Shown here: piece after piece, positions 1 to 5,893 of the stretch
Layout of the letters: each line of letters starts with the position of its first letter
Position numbering within the stretch: the stretch's first letter is position 1
Source: Streptomyces katrae
Lineage (GTDB): Bacteria > Actinomycetota > Actinomycetes > Streptomycetales > Streptomycetaceae
Assembly: GCF_000966975.1 (NCBI RefSeq)
Contig: NZ_JZWV01000994.1
Span: forward strand, 1-7,332
DNA length: 7,332 nucleotides
Reading direction: 5' to 3'
The notes under the pieces: model-generated
What the model saw: the letters and a program-made list of their open reading frames with translations, nothing else
Databases searched by the model: none
What the model was told of the DNA's origin: nothing
Made by a program: the position numbers and the translations under genes

Positions 1-93
1 GTTGAAGCGCGCGGAATGGGCCAGCGGACGAACTTCGACTTCGAGTTTCCCGGAGCGAAATCGGCATCTGTGACGCTGCGCCTGTCCAGGTAA
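1..93 (+). CDS. 3' end of an unrecognised gene (partial)
   Basis: The first frame is open from the left edge and ends at TAA (91-93), giving 30 visible residues that end in PGAKSASVTLRLSR. The alternating hydrophobic and polar residues (FDFEF, SVTLRL) look like the last beta strands of a folded domain, and third codon positions are mostly G or C. The product cannot be identified from this much, and the start lies outside the window. A GC-rich near-palindrome (99-110) follows the stop, but its 5-bp arms are too short to call a terminator. The main alternative is a chance open frame. Confidence 0.4.
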   Translation, partial: VEARGMGQRTNFDFEFPGAKSASVTLRLSR

Positions 94-205
94 CAAGAGG
101 CCGGGCGGCCCCTGCTGCAGCACTGAAGTCGCGCGGCCTGGAGCCGGTCAGGAGCGGCCCAGGTCCAGCGGAGTCCATGGGAGCCGTGTCGACGGCCTCG
201 CACAT

Positions 206-412
206 GTGACCCACCTGTCGTCTGATCGCTCGGTGTACTGCGTGCAAATGAGGGCGAGTTCACCGGAAGGCGTCGTCCGCGGCATCCTCACCCGTGTGAT
301 CGACACCGCGGGCGATCTGGAAGCACCCGAATCTGAGCAAGCCGTTGCTGCGGCCGCCCTCGTCGCCGCGCAATGCTCTGGACGAGTAAGTCCGAAGTCT
401 TCGGGCGCATGA
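206..412 (+). pseudogene. DUF4259-like protein fragment
   Basis: A 68-codon frame starts at GTG 206 and stops at TGA 410-412. Residues from about 18 to 57, including SPEGVVRGILTRVID, DLEAPESEQAV and AAAALVAAQC, resemble the middle of actinomycete DUF4259 proteins. In those proteins a stretch of the type EREALIRGVLTRAID...LEAPEAEEAVAAAALVAAQC follows a tryptophan- and glycine-rich start (recalled from memory of the family). That typical start (MGxWGxGPF) is absent, and after AAQC the sequence diverges and stops, so both ends are missing. No good ribosome-binding site precedes the GTG. The 3' side runs into IS630 debris, so transposition or deletion may have removed the C-terminus. The biochemical role of DUF4259 is unknown to me. 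A real but very short protein is possible but less likely. Confidence 0.6.
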
Positions 413-445
413 AGCGAGGGTCTCGTTGATCCGTTTGTGACGACA

Positions 446-1200
446 CGTCGACGACGAGGTGGACCTTGTGGTCGACGTGGCCGGCGAGACCGGCACATCA
501 CCTCGGCGGTGAAGCTCTCGGTGAAGACCATGAAGTGCATCCAGCCCTTGGTGCTGATCGCCGACATCGCGTTCACCGAGAACCGGTTCCCGCTCCGCCG
601 TACGACGGGTCCTGCCCTTCTCGCCCCAGGTGCGACCGGTGACCTGGTCGGAGCGGATGCCGACCTGGTCGGCGAACAGATCTCGCCGCCGTCCCTCTTC
701 ACCTTCGCCCGGATCGCCGGCCAGGTCTCCTCGTGCCAGCGGCGCACGGCCTCCGGGTGCTGCTTGACGGCCCGCTTGTCCGGACGCTGGAAGGACAGCC
801 TCCAACGCCTCAGGTACTTGCCCACCCCTGGTTCGGTCAGCCGTACCCGCTACAGCTTCGCGATCAGGTCACCGATCAGCCGCCGCGTCCACAACTGCCC
901 GGAAAGTCCCACGTCACAGGGCTGGTGGTCGAGGACGGCCTGCTGCACCGCGGCCTGCTCGGCCTCCCCGAGCACCTGGTGCACCCCGACCGGCTTGCCC
1001 CGCGGCCGCCTGGCCGGCGCCTCCCGGCCGCCGGCCTGCTACTTCGCCCACCACGTGTCGACCGCCTTCAGCGACACCCCGAAGACCGCTGCCACGTCCT
1101 CACAGTCCCGCCCCGCCACCAACGCAGCCACCGCCCGCAGTCGCAGGGCCTCCTGCGCCGACGGCGACAGATGTCGCGCGTCCCCCACCAGATCGCTCAC
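446..1200 (-). pseudogene. IS630-family transposase, degenerate
   Basis: Read from GTG 1198-1200, the minus strand encodes an N-terminal helix-turn-helix region (LRLRAVAALVAG, EDVAAVFGVSLKAVDTWWAK). It continues into the winged-helix linker (LWTRRLIGDLIAKL, VGKYLRRW, FQRPDKRAV) and then the DDE core. The core shows LFADQVGIRSD with the first catalytic Asp, GNRFSVNAMSAIS and MHFMVFTESF, and ends at HLVVD with the second Asp. The third acidic residue and the whole C-terminus are gone. Damage is clear: amber stops at 1039-1041 (where Trp is expected after WWAK) and 850-852 (where Tyr is expected), a one-base loss near 680, a compensating two-base loss near 608, and a short deletion near 488. This transposase cannot be functional. 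Upstream of the start, 6-bp inverted arms (1234-1239 and 1255-1260) flank TATGTGACAA and may mark the surviving insertion-sequence end. The opposite end is deleted. Confidence 0.92.
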
Positions 1201-1397
1201 AGCCCACCAACGACCCAAAACCCAAACCGTTTCAGCTCGATATGTGACAACTACCGAGCTTCGGCGCGACGGCGTTGTTGTCGCCGGGTGGAGCGTTCGG
1301 CAGGATGCGAGCGGTGACGGCGGCGGGAACCCGCCCGATCGCGCCGGGCGTCGTACAGGGACGGGAAAGTTCGTTCGCTTCAGGGAGGGGTGGGTCC

Positions 1398-2117
1398 ATG
1401 CTCGGTGATTGGCCGACCGAGGACCAGTTGAGGAGGACTTTCGGCGCCGTGCTGGAAGAGGTGCTCAGTGGCCAGGGTTTGCGGACCTGCACTGGGCTCG
1501 ACATGGCAACGGATGACGCGCTGTGGGAGATCGCCGAGTATGGTCCGGGGGCCCCTGCCGAACTTGTCGACGCCGCCCGTGCCGCCTTCGCCGGGCAACT
1601 GGACGGCAGCAACGCCGCGCACTGGCGCGCAGAGCTCAGGCGCAAGTTCGCAGCGCGCGGGCAGCGCGCCGCCGAGCGCGAGTCAGGGCCCACCATCGAG
1701 GCTCGTGGTGGTGCCGAGCCGCCGGCGAAACCGTGCGGGGCGACGCCGACTTCAGTACGGGCGATGCGTATCAAAGGCGATCAGACCTACTTGGACGAGT
1801 ACGGACGCACCTGTCACGCAGGGGAACTGTTCACTGGGGAGGTCGAGGAAGTCGCGGACAACGGGCACACCGAGCTGCTCGGCACCTACTGCTCGGGCAT
1901 CGAGCACGGGCGGCAGCAGGAGTGGTGGCCGGACGGGACCAAGCGGGCCGAGGGCGTGACCATCATGGGTGCCGCGGTGGGTGAGTGGCGGTACTGGCAC
2001 GCCAACGGCTTGCCGTCGGAAGTGGTCGTTTTCGATGAGAACGGTCGGGAGATGTCGAGAAAGCGCTGGAATGCCGTAGGTGAGCTGATCATGGATCACG
2101 TGACGCGCCGGGCCTGA
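1398..2117 (+). CDS. YwqK/MORN-repeat protein with extra N-terminal domain
   Basis: Encodes 239 residues. ATG 1398 is chosen because AGGGAGGGG (1382-1390) lies 7 bases upstream; the frame is open back to a TTG at 1275. The C-terminal half (about 123-235) matches the YwqK/MORN_2 pattern: GELFTGEVEEV, then repeats with a G...EWWPDG and GEWRYWHANG signature, and VVFDENGRE. In Bacillus, YwqK is reported as the antitoxin partner of the YwqJ toxin; family members are often annotated only by that similarity. Residues 1-90 form an unrecognised, probably helical domain (PTEDQLRRTFGAVLEEVL, MATDDALWEIAEY, AELVDAARAAFAGQL). A Pro/Gly/Arg/Glu-rich linker (about 91-120) joins the two halves. An internal ATG at 1764 sits exactly where a stand-alone YwqK protein would begin (MRIKGDQTYLDEYGR), so the gene could be a fusion. 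There is no signal peptide or membrane segment, so it is likely cytoplasmic. No toxin gene is adjacent. The reading frame is intact. Confidence 0.8.
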   Translation: MLGDWPTEDQLRRTFGAVLEEVLSGQGLRTCTGLDMATDDALWEIAEYGPGAPAELVDAARAAFAGQLDGSNAAHWRAELRRKFAARGQRAAERESGPTIEARGGAEPPAKPCGATPTSVRAMRIKGDQTYLDEYGRTCHAGELFTGEVEEVADNGHTELLGTYCSGIEHGRQQEWWPDGTKRAEGVTIMGAAVGEWRYWHANGLPSEVVVFDENGREMSRKRWNAVGELIMDHVTRRA

Positions 2118-2327
2118 TCCTTAGGCAGGATCACTGGAGCGCTCGTTCGGCGAGTCGGCGTGAGTGACGCCCGTCGTGGCTCCGTGGCCGTCGGCGTCGA
2201 CGCCGCCTCGAACTCCTGGCTCGCGGCGGACTGGGTCGCATCGGAGAACGGCGACGACCAGTACGTCGGACAGTCCGCCGGTGGTCCCCTCGAGGCCAGG
2301 ATCGGCGGGACCGTCGTGGCGGGCTAG
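2118..2327 (+). other. Open stretch continuing the YwqK frame past its stop
   Basis: After TGA 2115-2117 the same frame stays open for 69 codons to TAG 2325-2327. From GTG 2160 onward third positions are mostly G or C, and the reading includes SNSWLAADWVASENGDDQYV. I do not recognise it. It could be the tail of a lost gene placed by rearrangement, or chance in GC-rich DNA. No ribosome-binding site precedes GTG 2160. Apart from this I see nothing in the 254 bases between the YwqK-type gene and the next feature. Confidence 0.25.
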
Positions 2328-2371
2328 CAGGTGAGGAGGGAGCTGACCGTCTGCCTCGGATGCGCTGGCGC

Positions 2372-2806
2372 TCAGTAGGTGTCCGTGGCTGCCAGCACAG
2401 CCAGTCGGCGGCCGTTCGGTGAGAGGGCCACGATGGCGAGGTCCCAGCGCTGGCGGAAGAACCACCCGCTATCGGTGCCGAAGCTGTACCACCGGTAGGC
2501 CGCCGCCAATGCCTCGACCTCGGCCACCGGGGTGCCCTCTTCCACTCCCGTCAGTCCGGCCAGGGAACGCCAGGCCGCAAGGCGGCCATAGGCGCCGTAC
2601 TCCGCCGATTCATACGCTCCTCCCTCGGCCGCGGCGTCAAACAGGACCTCCCAGACCTCCACCGGAAAGCAGCGGCTGAGGCTCACCTGGGCCGCCGCGG
2701 CCGTGCACTTCAGACCGATCGCCCCAAGGACGGCAGGCAAGCTGGCCGGCGTCAGCGGCTCGACGAACTCGAACGCCCGGGCCTCGACGCCTCCCTCACG
2801 GGCGCG
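2372..2806 (-). pseudogene. DUF6183-family protein, 5'-truncated
   Basis: The minus frame is open from an in-frame TGA (complement of 2807-2809) to its own TGA at 2372-2374, giving 144 residues. Motifs typical of the C-terminal half of actinomycete DUF6183 proteins are present in order: GVEARAFEFVEPLTPASL, AIGLKCTA, EVWEVLFDAAAEGGAYES, EYGAYGRLAAWRSLAGL, WFFRQRWDLA, and the ending GRRLAVLAATDTY (family recalled from memory; its function is not known to me). The first available start is TTG 2738-2740, but family-like sequence continues 22 residues upstream of it. The true 5' end has therefore been lost rather than the gene starting late. The break coincides with the first pentapeptide codons on the opposite strand. 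Apart from the truncation, the visible part has no stop or frameshift, so the loss may be recent. Confidence 0.75.
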
Positions 2807-3079
2807 TCACTGACGGGTGCGGACCTGCGGAACGCGGACCTGCGTGGCGTCGACCTCACCGGCGCCGACCTCACCGGCGCGAAGCTGCAAGGGGCGGATC
2901 TGCGCAATTCCGCGAAAGGGACGGTGAACGGCAAGCCGGGTGGGTGGACATCCCTCAACACCACACATGTGACAGTTGCTCAGTTGCTCACCGCGCAGCT
3001 CGATTCCCACACCGCTCTGCCGCCAGCGCTGGCCGGAGATCCCAAGATCAAGGCCAAAATCACCGGAACGAGCGACTGA
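2783..3079 (+). pseudogene. Pentapeptide-repeat protein, 3' fragment
   Basis: A frame with no usable start near its beginning encodes about 98 residues and ends at TGA 3077-3079. Eight consecutive five-residue repeats of the A(D/S)LxG type lie at 2789-2908 (ASLTG twice, ADLRN, ADLRG, VDLTG, ADLTG, AKLQG, ADLRN). Pentapeptide repeats fold as a right-handed quadrilateral beta helix. A C-terminal tail follows (GGWTSLNTTHVTVAQLL, LPPALAGDPKIKAKI). The repeats stop abruptly at the left, where the DUF6183-like frame of the opposite strand begins, and the family's usual N-terminal part is missing. The 3' part is clean, with no internal stop. The product would be untranslated unless an outside start is used. 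The original function cannot be told from the repeats alone. Confidence 0.8.
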
Positions 3080-3183
3080 TCCGGCCAGGCCGCCCAGAAG
3101 ACCGCAACCGATTCTCATCGGAGGTACGTTGACGTCGCAGCTCCCCAGGGCTTCGGCGTAGTTGCGTGGCGTCCGGTTCGTGA

Positions 3184-3384
3184 TCATCCGAGGCCAAGGA
3201 GTGCGAGAGGACGGCGAGGGTCGCGGGCGTTGCGGCGGAGGCCAGCCGCGATGTTCGTCACTCCGGCCATACGGAGGACTCCGATGGCGAGGTTGCGCCA
3301 GGTGGCCATCGCGCGGGGCGCGTTGTCGATCCGCAGCTGGGAGGCGTCCTCGGCAATGGTGGTGCCGCGGACATGGTGCAGACT
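3184..3384 (-). pseudogene. ISAs1-family transposase, C-terminal fragment
   Basis: The last 66 codons on this strand read [19 protein letters not shown], then [36 protein letters not shown] and RPLALLGLG, ending at TGA 3184-3186. This is the characteristic end of ISAs1-type DDE transposases, where the LHHVRD...EDAS segment carries the last catalytic Glu and is followed by the NIAAxLR tail. All upstream parts (helix-turn-helix, first and second catalytic Asp) are missing. The fragment begins exactly after the codons of a different decayed gene and shares its frame. Bases 3146-3170 (beginning CAGGGCTTCGGCG) just beyond the stop could be the surviving terminal repeat of the element, but no partner copy is visible here. 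Bases 3080-3145 hold nothing I can assign. Confidence 0.85.
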
Positions 3385-3907
3385 GTCAAGGAAGTCCTGA
3401 GCCCTCAACATCAGGACCGAGGTCATCCCGCCCTGCCGCTTGTAGTCGACCTCCACCGAGCCGACCGGCGACAGCCCCCGAGCCTGACCACCTGGTCGAA
3501 GTCCACCCTTCGGACGCCGAGCCGGCGGGCGGCCTGGTCCGGGGGGACGTGGCGGTCGAGGAGGGTGGGAAGGTTCCCGGTGGCGGGCGAGCGCGGCCAC
3601 CTAATCCGGGTGACCGTCAGGGAACTGCGTCTCGCCACCGAGGTAGACCAGAAGGCCGGCCTTCACCAGATGCCCGACCGCCGAAGCGGACACCCTCGGC
3701 CGGAGAATCGGCAACGGCACCCCCAGAGAGCCTCCGTCAGCCGCTGCGCCGCCACCCCAGCACCGATCGGGCCCCGCGGCGCCGCGCGGACCGCCTCCGG
3801 GTCGCAGACCTCCACCGCCCTCGACCACCGGCCCGCCCCCGCGTCCGCCGGAAGGGCAGGGGGGCGGCTCGGCGCCGGGGACGGAGCAGCTTCGGGGTGA
3901 CCGGCAT
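3385..3907 (-). pseudogene. Decayed helix-turn-helix-like protein gene
   Basis: Coding-like segments on the minus strand line up in order but switch frame. First is WSRAVEVCDPEAVRAAPRG with IGAGVAAQRLTEALWG (about 3835-3718). Next, shifted near 3716, is PLPILRPRVSASAVGHLVKA followed by GLLVYLGGETQFPDGHPD, which ends at an amber codon 3601-3603 that probably replaces Gln. Then VAALARHRE, and after a shift near 3575 the segment [19 protein letters not shown] with [13 protein letters not shown]. After a shift back near 3473 comes [18 protein letters not shown]. The [19 protein letters not shown] and SASAVGHLVKAGLL parts resemble DNA-binding helices, so a regulatory or accessory DNA-binding protein is a reasonable guess, made from motif shape and not from a confirmed family. 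ATG 3905-3907 could be the old start but would need another shift. The 3' end is replaced by the ISAs1 tail at 3384. Confidence 0.6.
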
Positions 3908-3932
3908 TTTGGGGCGGGGGTCCTTGAGACCG

Positions 3933-3938
3933 TAGTGT
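3933..3938 (+). promoter_or_regulatory. Possible -10 box of a leaderless promoter
   Basis: TAGTGT fits the actinomycete TANNNT -10 pattern and ends 6 bases before ATG 3945, the spacing expected when transcription starts at or next to the start codon. No Shine-Dalgarno sequence lies between it and the ATG. A weak -35-like TTGGGG (3909-3914) is 18 bases upstream. The call rests only on pattern and spacing. Confidence 0.35.
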
Positions 3939-3944
3939 CTGATC

Positions 3945-4658
3945 ATGACCATGCCGACTTCCCCCAACCTGCCCGACACGTCCGGGACCCCGCAGCAGTC
4001 GCACGCGGACCCGGGGGCAGACGGCCCTGTGGGAAGGCGGCGGACCAGCAGGACGGTACTGATCGTCGCCGTCTCGGTCGTGGGCCTCCTCGCCGCAGGC
4101 TTCGGGGTGCGGTGGATGGCGAGCGGGCCGGACGAGTACCGGCTCTCCATGCCCGACACCTTGCTCGGCGGCTCCTACCAGCGGTCCGAGGACGGTCCGC
4201 CGAGTTCGAAGGACGATGCACCCATGGGGTCTTCCGGCACCGCTGCCGGGAAGCCCGCCCGCGTCACCGCCCGGTACGAGAAGGGCTCGGCAGGTACCCG
4301 AGAGGTCCTCATGGTGACTGGGGCGTACGGCCATTTCACCACCCCGCACAACAAATCCCGCACGGCCCTGCTGTCGGGAGCCTCAGCGCCGACCGAGGCA
4401 CAAGCGCCCGTCCCGCCCAGGGACATTACCCCGCCGGGCAGCGACATCACGGTGAGCTGCCAGGTTCTCACCCGGCCCGGCGATGAGGACGTCCGGGTCG
4501 ACATGCCCATGTGCGCATGGTCCGACGGAAGCACCATGGCACTGGTGGCGCTGTTCATCCCGGACGGCCCGCAGCCAGCCCCGGAGAGCATCGATCTGGA
4601 CCGGCTCGCCGCCATCACCCTGCAGGTACGGTCAGAGGCCCGACAGCCGGCCGGTTGA
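3945..4658 (+). CDS. Single-pass membrane protein with extracytoplasmic domain
   Basis: Encodes 237 residues with an intact frame. The N-terminus is a Pro/Ser/Thr-rich cytoplasmic stretch, then a basic cluster RRRTSR (31-36) and one membrane helix, TVLIVAVSVVGLLAAGF (37-53). The basic side places residues from about 60 onward outside the cell. That domain begins YRLSMPDTLLGGSY and contains VLMVTGAYGHFTTP (121-134), DITPPGSDITVSCQV and MCAWSDGSTMALVAL. Cys172 and Cys190 are the only cysteines and may form a disulfide. The layout (LPxTLL..G.Y, TGxYG, ITPxG..L.C, CxWxDxST, SxDLxxFA) matches a widespread but unnamed Streptomyces membrane family that I know only from memory; its function is unknown. 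No catalytic motif is visible. Start ATG 3945 lacks a ribosome-binding site but has a -10-like box just upstream, so translation may be leaderless; ATG 3951 is an alternative. Confidence 0.82.
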   Translation: MTMPTSPNLPDTSGTPQQSHADPGADGPVGRRRTSRTVLIVAVSVVGLLAAGFGVRWMASGPDEYRLSMPDTLLGGSYQRSEDGPPSSKDDAPMGSSGTAAGKPARVTARYEKGSAGTREVLMVTGAYGHFTTPHNKSRTALLSGASAPTEAQAPVPPRDITPPGSDITVSCQVLTRPGDEDVRVDMPMCAWSDGSTMALVALFIPDGPQPAPESIDLDRLAAITLQVRSEARQPAG

Positions 4659-4802
4659 TCGTGTGGCGTGAACCATCACCACAGCTTGTCGATGTCCCCG
4701 GGATACAGCAGGAGCGGCCAGTCCGGCGTAGCTCGGCGCTCGCGTCGGTCATGAGGCCGGCACGGTCCGGTCGTAAGAGCAGGGCCGGGAATCGGGCTGA
4801 GC

Positions 4803-5824
4803 TTGTTCTTTATCGCCGCGGGCCAGTGGCAGGCCGGGGACCCGGACATCGTGATCGTCAGCGACGCCGGCTACGACGTCACCCGCCTGGGCTGGGTCCT
4901 GCGTGACCTGCCGGTCGAGCTGGTGGGCCGGGTCCGCTCCGACCGCGTCATGCGTCTGCCAAAGTCGCCGAGGATACACGGCGTCAACGGCCGGCCACCC
5001 AAGCACAGCCCGGAATTCCGCTTCACCAAGCCGGAGACCTGGCCCGAGCCCGCGATCACCACGGTCACGGACACCACCAACTACGGCAAGGCCGAAACCC
5101 AGGCATGGGACCGGGTCCACCCAAGCCTCACCCACCGTTCCTCATGGCTCGAACATGATGGTGAACTCCCTTTGGTGGAGCGGACGTTGATGCACTTCAA
5201 GGTCGAGCATCTACCGAAGGACCGGGATGCCCCGCCGGTGTGGTTGTGGTCCTCGAAGACGGGCACGATGTGGACCGCTGCTGGCAGGCTTTTCTCCGCC
5301 GCTTCGATCTGGAGCACACCTTCCGCTTCGCGAAGCAGACCCTCGGATGGACCACCCCGAAACTCCGTACTCCCGAGGCCGCGGACCGCTGGACCTGGAT
5401 CTTGATCGTCGCCCACACCCAGCTCCGGCTCGCCCGGCCCCTCGCCACGAACCTCCGCAGGCCCTGGGAGAAACCCACGACCTCCGACCGGCTCATCCCG
5501 GCCCGGGTCCGCCGGGGGTTCAGGAACATCCGCGCTCACCTCGCCTGCCCGACCCGTGTTCCCAAACCCCGAGGAGCCGGCCCCGGACGGCCGCCCGGCG
5601 CCAAGAACAAACACCGGGCACCCCGCTACGACGTCGGCAAGACCGTCAAACGCCCCGAGACCCTCAAAGCCATCGGCGAGCCTGGGGGTGGCGGTGTAGG
5701 GGGCTGGCGGTACTTGCCGCAGGATGAGGGCGCCGCCGATTCGGGCTGTGAGCGGGCGTGCGCGTCTCTGATCACAGGCGTGGGTGGGGAGCCGTCGTCA
5801 ACGGTGGCGCGCAAGCTGCCCTGA
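4803..5824 (+). pseudogene. DDE transposase (IS701-like), truncated and frameshifted
   Basis: The reading starts inside the catalytic domain: IAAGQWQAGDPDIVIVSDAG with the first visible Asp, YDVTRLGWVLRDLPVELVG, VRSDRVMRLPKSPR, TTVTDTTNYGKAE and HFKVEHLPKDRDAPPVWLWS. The frame then breaks between 5264 and 5267, after SSKTG, where several bases appear lost. The downstream frame continues with DVDRCWQAFLRRFDLEHTFR (likely catalytic Glu), FAKQTLGWTTPKLRTPEAAD, the PRGAGPGRPPGAKNKH basic tail and VGKTVKRPETLKA. This matches, from memory, a Streptomyces transposase family that NCBI names NF041680. Roughly the first half of the protein is absent; TTG 4803 is only where the open frame begins. Family similarity ends near 5680; the last 48 codons to TGA 5822-5824 are foreign sequence read by chance. 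Bases 4659-4802 show no gene. The protein is inactive as it stands. Confidence 0.87.
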
Positions 5825-5825
5825 C

Positions 5826-5873
5826 GCGCACCGGCCCGGCCCCGGGGCCGGGGCCGGGGCCGGGCCGGTGCGC
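5826..5873. terminator. Strong GC hairpin, probable bidirectional terminator
   Basis: A perfect 20-bp inverted repeat (arms 5826-5845 and 5854-5873) with an 8-base loop, made almost wholly of G and C. It begins 2 bases after the TGA at 5824 and ends 20 bases from the minus-strand stop at 5894-5896, between two convergent genes. No T-run follows on either side, which is usual for actinomycete terminators. The shorter repeat GGCCGGGG recurs inside it, so alternative pairings exist. Confidence 0.85.
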
Positions 5874-5893
5874 TCCGACGAGAGCTGTGGGTG

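Noticed and set aside
383..410. Small inverted repeat around CCGAAGTCTTCGG near the end of the DUF4259 fragment
   Set aside because: Arms of only 6 bp; not enough for a terminator or an insertion-sequence end.
437..1408. A 323-codon plus-strand open frame over the IS630 region
   Set aside because: It is the mirror of the decayed transposase. The minus strand carries the recognisable IS630 motifs, and the plus translation is rich in Arg, Pro and Ser with no domain-like pattern.
1232..1774. A 180-codon minus-strand open frame opposite the YwqK-type gene
   Set aside because: Ala/Ser/Pro-rich shadow; the plus frame has a good ribosome-binding site and YwqK motifs.
2789..2908. Near-tandem 15-base repeats considered as a DNA repeat array
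   Set aside because: They are codons of pentapeptide repeats; the periodicity is explained by the protein.
3162..3935. A 257-codon plus-strand open frame
   Set aside because: Low-complexity Pro/Arg/Ser translation lying opposite the ISAs1 tail and the helix-turn-helix-like pseudogene; no start signal or domain.
3663..4349. A 228-codon minus-strand open frame crossing the start of the membrane-protein gene
   Set aside because: Only its last part (about 3718-3835) looks coding, as a piece of the decayed gene. The rest is the shadow of the membrane-protein gene.
4675..4743. Short minus-strand reading that includes PDWPLLLYPGDIDKLW before a stop
   Set aside because: It looks protein-like but covers fewer than 25 codons, with no start and no recognised family; it could be a gene-end scrap or chance.
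5683..5790. Minus-strand reading with TARIGGALILRQVPPAPYTA
   Set aside because: Coding-like in tone but short, bounded by a stop, with no ribosome-binding site and no recognised family.
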